Below, piece by piece: positions 21,919-34,010 of a stretch of DNA of 64,000 bases. The position numbers and the translations under genes were made by a program. Source of the stretch: Myrica gale. Taxonomy: Eukaryota > Streptophyta > Magnoliopsida > Fagales > Myricaceae. The notes under the pieces were generated by a model that worked only from the letters and a program-made list of their open reading frames with translations, had not been told where the DNA came from and did no database searches. Position 1 is the first letter of the stretch; each line of letters starts with the position of its first letter. The stretch lies in assembly GCA_963930655.1 (NCBI GenBank), contig OZ005612.1, positions 12,405,001 to 12,469,000 on the forward strand. The letters run 5' to 3'.

Positions 21919-22443
21919 TTAGTTCAAGATGTTGTTCATCAGAAGCATCTTGTAACTCATTAAAATAAAAGCATTGAATAAAAGAAGATTGTACCCCATG
22001 CTAAGATATTCTGACTTGATATGTCCCGACTTGATATGTCCCGACTTTTTGCAACCAAAACAGATAGTCTCATTCTTTTTGCTGCTATCTCTCTTGAAGT
22101 TGGACTTTCTTGGATATCTCTTGTCTCCTTGTTTCTTACGAAAGAACTTCTTGAATTTTTTCGTAAACAATGCCATTTCTTCATCGTCTTCTGATGATTC
22201 ATGATTGCTAGAGTATAATGCTTTTAAGATTATTCCTCTCTCACCTTTTACTTCGTCCTCATCTCCCTTAACTTGGTTCACCTCGTGAGTCAAGAGAGAT
22301 CCCATGAGCTCATCTAGAGATAACTTAGTTAAATCTTTGACTTCTTGGATAGCTGTAAATTTTGGTTCCCTTGCTTTAGGAAAACACCTGAGAATCTTTC
22401 TTACAATTTTCACGATTGTGTATTCTTTGCGAAGAGATTTCAA
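21919..22443 (-). pseudogene. Copia gag remnant, unit 2
   Basis: A 174-codon frame with the lysine-rich basic stretch and zinc knuckle CFGCKKSGHIKS. A short in-frame duplication repeats the GHIKS word (near 22015-22040). The downstream MEPYKKSRDF segment present in units 1, 3 and 4 is missing. The fourth zinc ligand is Tyr, as in the other units. The 5' part of gag (22444-22869) is not open. Confidence 0.82.
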
Positions 22444-22869
22444 TCAATTTATAATATCCGTAAAGTGAGAAAACATGGACGAAATGGATTCATCAGATTT
22501 CATCAAAAAAAATTCATAGCTATGAAAGCATGCTAATTTAGTTTTCCTTGACTTAATTAGTACCTTCATGAGCAACTAACAAATTATCGCATATTTGTTT
22601 AGCCATTCACAACTTTAGAATTTAAAGACATGAGTTTGAGATCATGATCATCCCAATAATTTTCCCCTTTCAACTTACCTGTTACATCTTTAGGAAATCT
22701 AGGACCACGAAGATAACTCTCCAAAGTTCATAATCCACAGCTTAGATATAAATCCTCATCCTTAGTAGTTGTAACAAGTTCCATTCAACAAAGGAGGTCT
22801 GTTAATGGATTGCCCTTGAGCCAAAGAAGAGCAAACAAGGGTGGAGATTACTAAGGATATTAAATCTCA

Positions 22870-22881
22870 GCTCCGATACCA
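22870..22881 (-). other. Copia primer-binding site, unit 2
   Basis: TGGTATCGGAGC on the minus strand, two bases from the LTR terminus at 22884. Confidence 0.85.
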
Positions 22882-22883
22882 GT

Positions 22884-24481
22884 TGTGAGTTTAGGTGACG
22901 ACCCGAAAGGGGCGGTGAATTGAGTTTTAATAAAGTGTGAAACTTTTGATAAAACTCAAATCTCAAAATGTTTCAAGTATAATAAATCGTGGTACAATAA
23001 ATAAGGACAATAAAGAATAACAGTGAAAGAGGAGAGATAGCACCGATATTTTTAGGTAGTTTGACCAAGAGTTACCTACGTCTACCCTCAAGGCTAGTGC
23101 CTTCCTTGGGCCTTCTTCACTATCTTCCAACAGTAATAACACCTTAGCTTCTGGGTCCTACGTAACCATTACAAGTGTTTTGCCGAGGTTATGCTCCAAC
23201 TCTTACAACAAATCTCACACTCGGTAAGGTTTCTTCTATCCTCACGGGTAGGCCCAAATGTATCCCACACTATAACGTTTCTCAAGGTTTGATGAAAGAA
23301 GTAATGATCAGTTGCTCTAAAGGCCTGATGTGCAAATACAAGGTACAATAATGAGCAAGAAGACGAAGATCAGAGATTGAGTGCTATAGTAATGGCAAGT
23401 GGTAGTAGTAGCTTTCTAGGGTCCGTGCAAACTCTCTCTTTTTGCTCTTTTCTCTCACTTGGTAGGCTAGGTGAAGATTGATGATGCAGGTCATTGCCTT
23501 TTATCTCTTCATCTTTTTGTATTTTAAGTCTTCAATGTTGGGTGGTCCCCAAGGGCCATTTTACAATGTGGGAGAGATGCCCTAAGTGCCCGAACGTCTT
23601 AAAATTAGAGTTGTTGTCATCTTTAATGAAATAGGATTTCATTATGCTCCAACTCTTACAACAAATCTCACACTCGGTAAGGTTTCTTCTATCCTCACGG
23701 GTAGGCCCAAATGTATCCCACACTATAACGTTTCTCAAGGTTTGATGAAAGAAGTAATGATCAGTTGCTCTAAAGGCCTGATGTGCAAATACAAGGTACA
23801 ATAAAGAGCAAGAAGACGAAGATCAGAGATTGAGTGCTATAGTAATGGCAAGTGATAGTAGTAGCTTTCTAGGGATCCGTGCAAACTTTCTCTTTTTGCT
23901 CTTTTCTCTCTCTTGGTAGGCTAGGTGAAGATTGACGATGTAGGTCATTGCCTTTTATCTCTTCATCTTTTTGTATTTTAAGTCTTCAATGTTGGGTGGT
24001 CCCCAAGGGCCTTTTTACAATGTGGGAGAGATGCCCTAAGTGCCCGAACGTCTTAAAATTAGAGTTGTTGTCATCTTTAATGAAATAGGATTTCCGTAAC
24101 ATGTGTCGACACATTGCTCCAATGTGGGGACACCATCTTCAAGCTTGGAAACATGCTTTCAGGTGTCACTGATATTTTTCAACACTATCATCTCATGTGT
24201 CAACATCATCTTCTCATGTGTAGACCCTCAAAATGGCTATCGGTTTGCAGTGCGATATATGGACACTTAGTTCCAGTTTGTCGACACTATCATTGCAGGA
24301 GAAGTTTTTAGTGCTTTAGAGATTTGAAGTCCTTTCCTCCTTGACTTGATATAACTCCTACAATAAACATTTGATTGTTAAAGTTTGAGCCATAGTGTTC
24401 AATACAATTATACTACTATATATCATTGAGAGAGACCAAATCAATTTAGATTGCCAAAAAAGAATTATGGATTGACCAACA
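22884..24481 (-). mobile_element. Copia 5' LTR with internal duplication, unit 2
   Basis: Termini as in unit 1, but 1,598 bp long because an internal segment is duplicated head to tail. Confidence 0.82.
23188..24094. repeat. Tandem duplication of about 453 bp inside the copia LTR, unit 2
   Basis: Copies run about 23188-23640 and 23641-24094, both ending AATAGGATTTC. ATGCTCCAAC occurs at 23191 and 23644. The copies differ at only a few bases. Unit 1 has one copy, unit 3 two. Confidence 0.88.
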
Positions 24482-25257
24482 CATGACCTAAAATACTTCC
24501 AAAGCTATTTTTAGAATTAATAGAAGTAGGAGGTTTGTAATTAACTACTTGATTTACTTTCTTCAAACCTGTGGGTATCTCCATCCGAATATCTAATGCT
24601 AAACATCTTATCTTGTTTGTTGGTTACACTTGACAAAATTCTTCAGCTGTACATTTCTTTGGTCCAGCTCCTTCATTAATTTCACAACACACTCTTTAAG
24701 AGAGGCATTCATACAATAAGCTCTCGAACTATAGAATGTTTTTCTAGTAATGTTTCAGCTAACTCGTCTCTCTCTTTTTGAAAAAGATTGATTTTATTAA
24801 GAGTCACACAATTCTCCTTCTTTACTGTAATACTCTCTTGATATAACTCTTGATAAGTTTCCTTTAGACATTCAAGGTCATCTGCATCTTTAGCGATTGT
24901 TTCTTCTGCATCATTAAAATTAGCAAACTCATTAGTTTAAACTGTGGTTTTCAATGCAACTTGATTTACCTTATTATCATTAGAGTCGTCATGGTCTGAG
25001 GAGGTTGACTACGAATTAGAATACGAGAAAGATCTCTTCAAAGCATTATTTCCCTTCGATTCCAAAAAGGTAGGACATTCAGCTTTAAAGTGTCCAAATC
25101 CTTCGCACCCTTGACATTGTAGTCCTTGCTCTAATTTATTTCTAAACTTTCTTTTCTCTGGTTTATTATTCTGGTCATAATTCTTCCAATTTGGTCTACC
25201 AAAGTGTTTAGAGTTCAGTTTCTGCCAAGGTAGGCTGTGGCGCAACTGGAGCCCCAA
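24482..25257 (-). mobile_element. SIRE-like copia remnant, unit 2, shortened
   Basis: About 1.65 kb (unit 1 equivalent about 6965-8610: RT, protease joint and post-RT part) is deleted at about 24510. What remains is the second knuckle region in decayed form and the gag zinc knuckle (25009-25257, CQGCEGFGHFKAEC intact). Confidence 0.75.
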
Positions 25258-26147
25258 CGTTGGAACTCATGGCCAACACAACACCTGTACAACCAGTTGG
25301 GGTGCATGGGTATGGGCAACCGTGGATTTTGGCGGTGCCAAGGGTTCTAAGCGGGCATTAAGGGATGAGATACCTGTGTCGCGTGATTGGGCCAAGGAGG
25401 AAGGGCAACTCCAGATGAAGGATTGTTAGTTTTTTTGTTGGCCAACATGATCTCAAAAAAACCTGAGACGGTTGTGAGCATGGAAGGGAAGGAGGCAGAA
25501 CATTTAGGTTGCTAAGATGTGAAATCGAAAAACTCAAGGTGCGAGATCATAAGATCTAACGATTATTGAGGATTGAAGGATCAATTGTAGACAAGATCAA
25601 GAAACTTTAATATTCCACAAGATCAAGATTGTTCGTCTAATCTGAGGGCATCTGCGCCTTTCTCCAACCCAGATAGCTCCCAATGGTTGTAGGGTTTTAT
25701 TGGGATGTGCCATGTTGTGGGTCATGCACTTCGGGGTAGAATTCCACTTGGCATTTAATGAATTTTGTGATTTTATGCTATCGTGATTTCTTTCTTCGCG
25801 AACAAGTATTGGTATTTCCATCCTCGTCCGAACAGACCTTCTTTGGTCACGCATTCTCCAAACAACAATCATGAATGTCACAAAGTTTTCTTTTTATATT
25901 TGGGGTGTTGGTTCGGAGTGATTTCCCAGAGAGTCCTCTCGTTCTTCTTCTTTGTGTTGGGATTTTGGTTTATGTTCCTGAATCTTACAAGAAAGATACT
26001 CCGGTTCTTTCTCCAAATGAAGAGGATGGGGTAATTGCTCTCTATGAAGGCAACCATGTGATCTGAGATTTTCTTCTTTGTACGGAGAATGTAGATGAAT
26101 ATCGCGTCCAAGCCCTTCCTTTGGGTGGAAATCCTTCTAAGCGACGA
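25258..26147. other. Block X, unit 2, with empty target site
   Basis: Uninterrupted version of the block, with a single GTGGG at 25717-25721 where unit 1 carries the solo LTR. About 170 bp of the GC-rich part are missing at about 25302 (joint at ATGGG). Open frames persist at 25783-26066 on both strands without a recognisable domain. Confidence 0.45.
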
Positions 26148-29100
26148 TGTGAGACCCCGAACTTTGCTTTTGCTATTTTCAATGTATTAGTTTTAATTTA
26201 AAATATGGGGCCATATTTTTGGCCAATGTATGACCTGAGCTTTATGTTAAGGTACATTAATTAATATGAGATTTTATTTCATAAATTTTTCCCTAAAATA
26301 ATTTTCTTTTCATTATGGAAGTTTTGTGCAAGTTTAATTTTATTTCCCTAAGAGCCGAAACTTGCAAGGTAAGTTTCTCTTATGGATTTATATTTTTCAT
26401 TTGCTTAGTATATTTCATAATCCATGGAATTAAATACGATTAAAGATAAATAAATATATCGGCCGAAAATAATTAAATGGAAAAAATAGTTTGATTATCA
26501 TTAGAAATATTAGATGATAAGCTACTAGGCATATGAAAAGTTTTAAGAGAGTTTAAAATGATAAGCACACTTGCTTATCATAGTGATAAGCTAGCATAAT
26601 GATAAGCTAGGGAACTTTTTATGTAATAAGTTGTTGTGGCTATCGTAGAGATAGGCTAGAACCATTATCTTGAGATATGTTGTCATGCTTATAAGATGAT
26701 AAACTATGTAATTGAACTAGATAAGCTAGAGTGCTTATAGGAGATAAGTTAGGTGACAAAAGTGACAAAAGTAACTATGTTGAAAGTTGGTTGTGAGAGT
26801 AACTAGAAAGTTAGTTGTGAGAGTACCTAATTTGGTTGAGTTGTAACCAAACATCATAAATGAACTAAACAAGAGGCAAACCAAGAAGAGACAAGACCAT
26901 TTACGTGAAGATGCAAGGAGTGAAAAGCCATAAAGTGGTGATCCCATGTGAAGAGAGATGGAGAGCAATTAAGTGACAAGACAAGACAAGGAAGAGAAAT
27001 GAGAGAAAAGGCAAAGGGAGAAGGAGGAATTGACGTGGGAGACATGACTTGAGGAGACAAGGGAGGAGGTGAGAGAAAATGAGGAGAAAAAGGGAGTGAA
27101 ATGGACATGCAATGGTCGGCCAAGAGCAAGCCAAATTCACCCCCCCTCTTTCCTTCTCTCTCTTGTCATTTTCAACATGTCATTGTCCTTGTCATTGCCA
27201 TAATTTCACCTAGGGAGACTCAATTGCTTCAAGTGAACTCACCCTCACACTTAGCATTTCAATTTCACTCTTCATTTGCTTCTCTTGGCCGAATATCACC
27301 CTCCCATTTCAACTCTCTCTTTTCCTCTGTTGGCCGAACCTTTCCCTTAAGCTCAAGCCTTGTTCTTTTCTTCTTGCAACCAAATCATTCCTCTAAAGTC
27401 TTAGTTTGTTTCCTTTCCTTGAGGTGACCGAATCTTCCCTTTGAACAACTCATTTCTTCTCTTGGAAATTTCTATCCACCTAGCCTTTTTCCCTTGTTGA
27501 AATCTAGCTCACTTTCTTAGAACTAAATCATTTCAAGTTTCAAGCATTTCCTTGTTTTTATTTTCCCCACCATAAAACCTATCTTAGCACCTTATATCAG
27601 CCTTGGAATCATTCCAAAAGGGTGAACCGAAAGTTGGAGTTAAAGAAGGATTTGTGAAAATCGGGTGTTCTAAGTGAAAGGACACTTATTTGGTCAAAGC
27701 TTGTGTTCAATCGTCAAGGTGAGGCCAAAAATGGTTGTTAGTGCTAAGTATTATGGTTGGCCGAATGTCTCTTGGTTGGATCTTGAGTTGGTGTCTTGAT
27801 TTTTGTTAGATCTTTAGTTTAGAGACCAACCCTAAGTTATGATGTTAGATCTAGCTATATAAGCATGAGATCCGAACTTGAAAGTTAGAAAAATGTAAAG
27901 GAATGCATGTTGCAAGTTTTGGCATGAAAAGTTGTGTTGGTTGGTGTTGGCCGAATCTTGTATGTATTGGATCTTCAAATATAATTTTGTCAAGTGTCAA
28001 TTTGATGAATGACCATGATATGTGTAAAGTTTGGTGAACATATGCATATAGGCTAGTCTTGAAATATAGTAGGTTGCATGCAAATCGAAAGAACTAAGGA
28101 AAACCTAATTATTCTATGAAAATGTGTGTTGGTCGAATATGATGTTGTGCTAGATCTTGGAGTTATTTTGTGATGTGTAGATCCTAGGTTGTGAATCTGA
28201 AAATGGAGGATGGGATCACCGTTGGAGAAGAAAATTTAGACAAGGAATGCTTAAAGTGGAACATGGCCGAATGACCTAATAAGAGAAACCCTAATAGCAA
28301 CCCTATAACAATAAGATTATATTTACTTGTGATGGATAAATGAAATTAGGGTTATGGCCAAATGGATTAGAGGATTAAAGCTCAATCATAAAACACACCA
28401 TATTAGTAAGAGAAAAACATGGATAATAGGCTTAAAGGTTCGGGTTAAAAGAATTAGCAAAACCTTGTGGTGTTAAGTATAGATTGAAGATTTAATTAGG
28501 TTGGCCGAAACTTATGGTGAAAAAAGTATAGCTAATGTTTCGGGTTGCATAGAGATCTAATGTCCAAGCAAAGAGTTAATTATGATTAAGGTTAGTATGA
28601 TTAAGGTTAGTGATTGATTAATGTAAAGATTTAATTGAATACACGAAATAAAAGGAAGATTAAGATTTAATTCTAGAGCAATTAGTTTGCTGATTAGAGT
28701 CCTAAACAAGAATAGAAATATATTGCAATAGAATTAAGTAATTAAATAACCTAAGCTTAATTAGTAGAAAGTAAAAGATTAAATAAGATATTAAGCGATT
28801 AAAAGAATTAAGGCGATGTATAAATCTACAATATCGAAGTAAATATATATAGTTGCCGTTTGAAACCGTTGCGATGGACGGGGAGTTCAAAGTTAAGAGG
28901 TGAACAAGAGCTTTAATTGGACTAAGAGAAATTCAGCAACTATATTATATCGTTAAGATTAAGTTAAGTGCTTAATTATCACTATTCATTCCTTAGTGGA
29001 TTTCACGATAGGTTTCCTCGAATAGTTCATAGAACCGAAGTGTGTTGATATAATTTCACGTATACTCAGCATATTGAGAATCGAACCTATTCCTTGTAGG

Positions 29101-29320
29101 GAAAGAGCCAAGTGAGAACCGAGAAGGTTGCAAGGAGTACTGTAAGTGAATCTTACCCGATTTGGAAAACTGGAATGATACACTGCATGTCTTATTGTGC
29201 ATAGCAAGATGTTTTTAATACAAGTGACATGTATTGTGCATAAAGAATGTTTCAAGTACGCATGATGTTTCGAACATGTTATATCATGATCATTCGCATG
29301 AACGCATGAGAGACGTTTTG
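26148..29320 (+). mobile_element. LTR2, unit 2, 3' truncated
   Basis: It begins TGTGAGACCCCGAAC and follows unit 1 to GACGTTTTG (unit 1 about 17481), lacking about 180 bp near 26490. It is then joined directly to the middle of the coiled-coil ORF. About 1.2 kb of LTR and the first third of the ORF are missing. Confidence 0.85.
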
Positions 29321-29944
29321 GAGTCAACCGTTTCGAGGATGAGGAATCACGAGGATGAGCTGGGTGTTAAGAAAAGGGAGTTGTCTGAGATGCGGGTTGT
29401 GGCTCGTAGCTGCCATTCTCAGGCAAAGACCTTTCAAGCTAGAGTCATTGTTTTAGAAGATGAGGTTTCCTCTCGGGATACTACTATTGCCGAGCTACGG
29501 AGAGTAGTCGAAGACTTGGAGATGCAGAAGATCGACATCGAGTCCAAGTATTCTCGGGCTAAGGATGAGGTGCTTCGACGTCTTGTGGTGCAATTTTCGT
29601 CTTCTTTTCAGATGGAAAACACGTTGAATACAAAATTGGAAGAGGCTCGTCATAGCATCCGCGAGGCTATTGATGCTTTTTTCGAAGAAAGAAAGAACTG
29701 AGAGGAGGAATGCGCTGGTTTCGCCGTGTCTATCAAGCACTCATCAACCAGTCCTACTCCCCCTAGGGATCTTGAAACCTTGATGCTCAAATGCATTTAC
29801 ATTTTTCTGAAGCATCATAGAATTTCACAAATGGAAGTAGGCGTCCGTAGCATCCAGAAGACAGGTCGTGAAAAGGAGATCTTTCACGAATTTCAAGTGT
29901 ATTTAGGACCTGGTTCTTCCGATCCTCGCTCCAAGGAGGAATAA
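29321..29944 (+). pseudogene. Coiled-coil ORF, unit 2, 5' truncated and interrupted
   Basis: It matches the 316-aa ORF of unit 3 from STVSRM onward. A TGA at 29699-29701 lies in a 39-bp segment that unit 3 lacks; beyond it the frame continues EECAGF to the shared end SKEE and a TAA at 29942-29944. The heptad-rich central part is kept. The ATG in frame upstream (29234) belongs to LTR2 and gives an artificial N-terminus. Family unrecognised; most likely a retrotransposon-encoded protein, given its place beside an LTR end. Confidence 0.6.
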
Positions 29945-30534
29945 ATTCTTATTTTAAATTTGTTTCATTCCAAACATCCTGTGTTGTTTAGTACAAATCT
30001 CCTTGATTTCATATGTTTTTTTTTCGATTTTTGGAGTTATTTGGTTTGTTGTCGAGAATTTTATATTTTGTTCTTTGTGGTCGCTTTTGGCTGCTCAAAC
30101 GGAGTTTGCATCCTGCAGCTCCCTTTGCTTGTGTAGTTCATTTTTTGAAAATTGAATTTCTCTGAGATAATCTAAGGTGCGACTAAGGACGGTGGTCGTC
30201 TTTCGAGGTCTTCGTAGGAGCGATTTAGGAGTTGTTTTGGTGCGACTGGGACCGTGGTCCTCCATGGTCTTTATAGGTGCGACTGGTTACCGTGGTCTCA
30301 TGAGGTCATCTTAGGTTCGACTCAGAAGTCATCTTTGGAATTACTTGGGAATCGTAACTACCTTGAATTAATACCCAGTATTTGAAAAGAACTTCAAGTT
30401 TTCATTTATACTAAACAGAATATCTTAATTTTATCGTCATCATAAATGCATAAACACTAAGTAGTGGACTAAGATTACATCTAAGCATGTTATTTCCTTA
30501 GATATGTTGAATTCCATGGGTGTTGTAGTGCCTT
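29945..30534. other. Intergenic stretch after the coiled-coil ORF, unit 2
   Basis: AT-rich sequence with a small set of diverged repeats of GGTGCGACT...CCGTGGTC at about 30176, 30239, 30276 and 30314 (irregular spacing 63, 37 and 38). No gene is recognised. Conserved in unit 3 at 46734-47329. Confidence 0.45.
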
Positions 30535-30860
30535 TCCGATTTTGGGTGCAACTTGCCTTGTTGTGGGTCTTTGGATCCTTGGAATATTTTCATAAGCACT
30601 AAATCTCCCGGAGTAAAGTGAAGTGGCCTAACCTTGGCATTGTAGTAGTTCACGATCTTTTGTTTGTATGCGTCCATTCTGAGCCACGCGTCTTTTCTTT
30701 TTCCTTCTAGAAAATCAAGGTCAAGTTTCTTCCCTTATTCATTGTTTTCTCATATGAAATTCACTACTCATGGCGCAAGCACTCCTATCTCGATCAAAAT
30801 TACTTCACCAAGAACACTAGGAGCATCAAGAAAAATAGGAAGAATAGAACAATGCTAATG
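30535..30860 (-). pseudogene. Second Tat-like integrase C-terminal fragment, unit 2
   Basis: Minus-strand sequence closely resembles the integrase C-terminal part at 31065 (the CTTGCCTTGTTG...TTTGGATCC and CCTAACCTTGGCATTG words) but is more diverged and not openly translatable as a whole. It lies 0.5 kb from its relative in the same orientation, so two related elements or a local duplication are present. Confidence 0.65.
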
Positions 30861-31064
30861 ATCATTGATGTTGAGAAGGTATTCAACACAATTTTTTAAT
30901 GTTATCCTTAGACCTTATATGTTTGTGTAGATTTGTTTATTGTGTACTTGCACCCTGGTCGTGTTATTTGCTGATAATCTTTTAGGTCAAATATTCCAGA
31001 CAACGTCGGGTCTTGTGCATGATGATTCAGTTTGTATAAATGCTTCCAAATTGTTTGTCCCTGG
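30861..31064. other. Spacer between the two Tat-like fragments, unit 2
   Basis: About 200 bases without a recognisable gene; the same spacer is in unit 3 (47650-47775). Confidence 0.35.
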
Positions 31065-31767
31065 CTATTGGTAGCTAGTAAGATGGAATGGTCGTTTGTA
31101 ATTTGGGTGCAGCTTGCCTTGTTGATGGTCTTTGGATCCTTGAAATATTTTCATATGCACTAAATCTCCTGGAGTAAAGTTAAGTGGCCTAACCTTGGCA
31201 TTGTAGTAGTTCACGGTCTCTTGTTTGTAAGCCTCCACTCCGACCCATGAGTCTTCGCTTTTTCCTTCTAGCAAATCAAGGTCAACTTTCTTCCCTTCTT
31301 CATTTTTTTCTTGGTTGAACCCCACTACTCGGGGCGTGAATCTCCAATTTTATCCCGAATTTTATTTGTTCTTCCTTAGGAATCTCGATGACTATTCCTA
31401 TGCCCCCAGCTACTTGCTTGGACAATCCATCTACATAAATCTTCTAGGGTTCTGGTTTGTGATCCTCTTCTTGGAATTCTGACAAGGTGAATTCCATGAT
31501 GAAATTTCCTACCTCTTGTCCCTTACTTGCAGTTCAAGGTTGATACTCAATATCAAACTCCCCGAGTTCCACCGAACACTTGACTAACCTTCCTGATGCA
31601 TCGGGTTTTCCTAAAATCTGTCGCAACGGTAGATCAGTCATAATGACTATAGGATGAGCTTGGAAGTATGACCTCAATTTTCTAACAGAGGTAATGTTGG
31701 TTAATGCTAGCTTATCTATGTCGGGATATCGAGGTTCGGCACCTCGCAAAGTTGTATTGATGTACAA
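31065..31767 (-). pseudogene. Tat/Athila-like gypsy pol remnant, unit 2
   Basis: RNase H part at 31534-31767 (RGAEPRYPDIDKLAL) and integrase C-terminal part at 31065-31325 (YYNAKVRPLNFTPGDLV, then DHQQGKLHPNYKRPF). The C-terminal part extends further here than in unit 1, where LTR2 truncates it. The integrase core is missing between them, as in the other units. Confidence 0.86.
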
Positions 31768-31818
31768 GATTTTTGTTTTATAAAAAATTGTAAGATTTGT
31801 AGGATTTTTGGTAGAATT

Positions 31819-32640
31819 GTGTCAGCACATGCTAGTTGAAGTGTAGACACATTACACAGGATTTAGGATTTTCCGGAAAGCCATAAAAGGCATTAAATCG
31901 TTCCTCATTTCATGGAAAAGTTTCCAACGGCTCTCTCACCTACCCACTCGACCGTTGAAGACAAAATGGGTTAAATAGAAGACCGGTTGTTGAAGAAAAC
32001 AAGAGCTCTCACCTACACACACGATTTTCCAATTACTCCTTGACCTAACTCTTGAGAAAAGAGGGAAAGCTTTGAAGAAGAGAGAAGTTCCGCACCTATT
32101 GAGAAGGCCTACTCTTTCACCATCAAATTTCAAGTCTTCTATTGTAAATCTATCCTCTCTCCTACCCTTGTACCTCATACTTGAATATCCGGCTTTAAAG
32201 AGTCAATACGTGAGTTTTTCACCTTGTACCCATTCCATTTAAACTTTGAGAGTGTTGAGTAAACACTGGGTTCTACTTGTGAGAGTAGAATAAATCATCT
32301 AGGTTGTGAGGATTTGTGAAGAGTTTAAGGGTGATCTTTGAAAATGCTTTGTAACGGTTCCTTAGCACCCCGAAAGCTAAGATGTACTTGCTATTCGATT
32401 ATAGTGAGGGAAGCCCTAGGAAGTCAATAGCCTTGGGGGTGGATGTAGGCAAGCGTTTTGGTCAACCATCTAAAAACTACGGTGTTATCTCTTCAACCCT
32501 TATCTTCTTAAATTCCATTATTTTTATACTGCTGTGGTTTATTGTGATTGTTTGTGATTGGTGTTTTAAATCTCTTGAAAAATTTTAATTTTTATTTAAA
32601 CTCAATTCACCCCCCTCTTGGGTTGCTACATAGTCTTTCA
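31819..32640 (+). mobile_element. Copia solo LTR, unit 2, 5' truncated
   Basis: The first about 500 bp of the LTR, including the palindrome repeats, the integrase left half and the C-poor tract, are deleted (joint at about 31820, shared GTG). The 3' end ACATAGTCTTTCA at 32640 is intact and followed by GTCCA, the right target duplication. Confidence 0.85.
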
Positions 32641-32736
32641 GTCCATTACTTTGGATCATCATGTGAAGTTTGTTAGTCACTTTTGAAGGAAACTATGGAA
32701 ATTTTTGGTGATTCATTTGCAATTCTCTAGTGCTTT
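32641..32736 (+). pseudogene. Chromovirus integrase fragment (right half), unit 2
   Basis: It continues the integrase after the copia insertion and matches 2134-2228 of the left flank (ATTACTTTGGATCATC). It is not open and ends where a reverse-strand copia LTR abuts. Confidence 0.75.
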
Positions 32737-32737
32737 G

Positions 32738-33183
32738 GAGTTGAGTGGCATCCTCCTTCCAATCAAGCGAGTGGCTTAGTCGCGTCGAGTGGCTTCTGCT
32801 ACTGCTTCCGCTGGCTGAGTGTCATCCCAGAACTATCCTCTACCTCTGGCTAAATCTTTTTCGCACTTTACCAGGCCTTGCGGATCCCGATCTACATCAC
32901 CTATATGTATATGTGTCGACATCATCAAAGCTGGAGAGATTTTATGCTACTTGGAGATGTCATTTTCACACCAATTCTTCTTTAAATGCCTACATTGAAA
33001 AATGTGGACCTTTTAGCCTATTCAAAGGTGTTAAAGAATATGGAGAGACTTTTGAAGATAGAGATTTTCAATCCTTTTGAAGAAAATCTTTAGCAAATGA
33101 GGATTGAGAAGATGAAAATCTAAAATCCTTCAAAGCTAGCATACGGTTTGTTATCATCAAATTCAAACAACCTTGGGCTAACA
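32738..33183 (-). mobile_element. Partial reverse-strand copia LTR, unit 2
   Basis: On the minus strand it starts TGTTAGCCCAAGG at 33183, the same start as the copia solo LTR, followed by TTTGATGATAACAAA. It then diverges, keeps a TGTCGACACAT word near 32920, and lacks a 3' end. The open + strand frame 32745-33080 (111 codons, alike in units 2 and 3) lies within it, so I do not call it a gene. Confidence 0.6.
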
Positions 33184-33640
33184 ATATCTTTTATTGGGTT
33201 GGGTCGTTCGCTATATTTACTTAATGGGTAAACTAGTGCGGGAGAACTCTTCTACATACAGTAAATATTATATTTCATATGCACGCTCTGCTGGCAGTAA
33301 GTTGCTGCTATCATATAAGTTTTGTGGACAATTGAATATAATTTATAATGTTAAAACGTTTGAAACATATGTCTTACTTCTGCCATAGTTTTTTGCCTCA
33401 GAGTGATTATATATATAGATATTTTATGATCTTCGAAATGAGTAGTTTAGGCTCCAGTATTATGTTAAGCACCAATAGTTTTCACCTATTTGATAAATTG
33501 ACATAATTTCTATTTCCATTTTGAATAAATGATTTTAATATTACGTTATTTGATCAAAGTGGGATTTCTAGCTGTTTTTATGTTTAATAGAGTAATCAGA
33601 AGTTCTGCTGAACTACTTAATTTTGATTATTAAATGCAAA
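33184..33640. other. AT-rich intergenic stretch, unit 2
   Basis: No gene or element recognised. A segment near 33538-33580 resembles 34087-34130, hinting at an older local duplication around the RNase pseudogene. Confidence 0.4.
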
Positions 33641-34010
33641 TATAAACGTGGTATAATTGGCTATTCCCGGATGCATCAGTATTGCATTCTATGTATTATG
33701 TGAGGTTCGTATCAAAGTCCTCCTAACTAAATAACATATGCTATCCTAGTAAAGCGGTCTAAGCCTCCATCTAGTAAAATTCCTAATAAGGAAAAAATTA
33801 TCCCGCAAAGGTTATAAATATGTCCAATACGAACCATTAGATTCAGGCTTAAAAAGAGAAAACGGCAAAAGAAGTGTGTTCGATTGACTTTTGAGCTTAA
33901 GGGTTCAAAATCTGTACCATTCTAGACAACGACTAAGGTTAATGTGTTGGAATACTAGTTATTTGTCAAACATGACAATTGAGAACAATCTTATGGTCCA
34001 AATTAATTAA
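33641..34010 (-). pseudogene. Decayed RNase T2 pseudogene, unit 2
   Basis: The sequence aligns by eye with the intact RNase gene just to its right. The exon 4 part (TTGGCTATTCCCGGATGCA against TTGGCTATTCCCCGATGCA) is followed by intron 3, a short end of exon 3 (TTTGAGCTTAAG), and then exon 3/intron 2 boundary sequence (AAATCTGTACCAT). Most of exon 3, with the CAS II catalytic motif, is deleted. Exons 1 and 2 and the exon 4 end are absent. Small indels break the remaining frame. It is much more diverged from the gene than the two genes are from each other, so it predates the array duplication. Confidence 0.82.

Noticed and set aside
29234..29320. N-terminal 29 codons of the unit 2 coiled-coil frame
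   Set aside because: They are LTR2 sequence joined by a deletion, not part of the original protein.
32745..33080. 111-codon + strand ORF conserved in units 2 and 3
   Set aside because: It lies within a reverse-strand copia LTR fragment. Its conservation follows from recent duplication.
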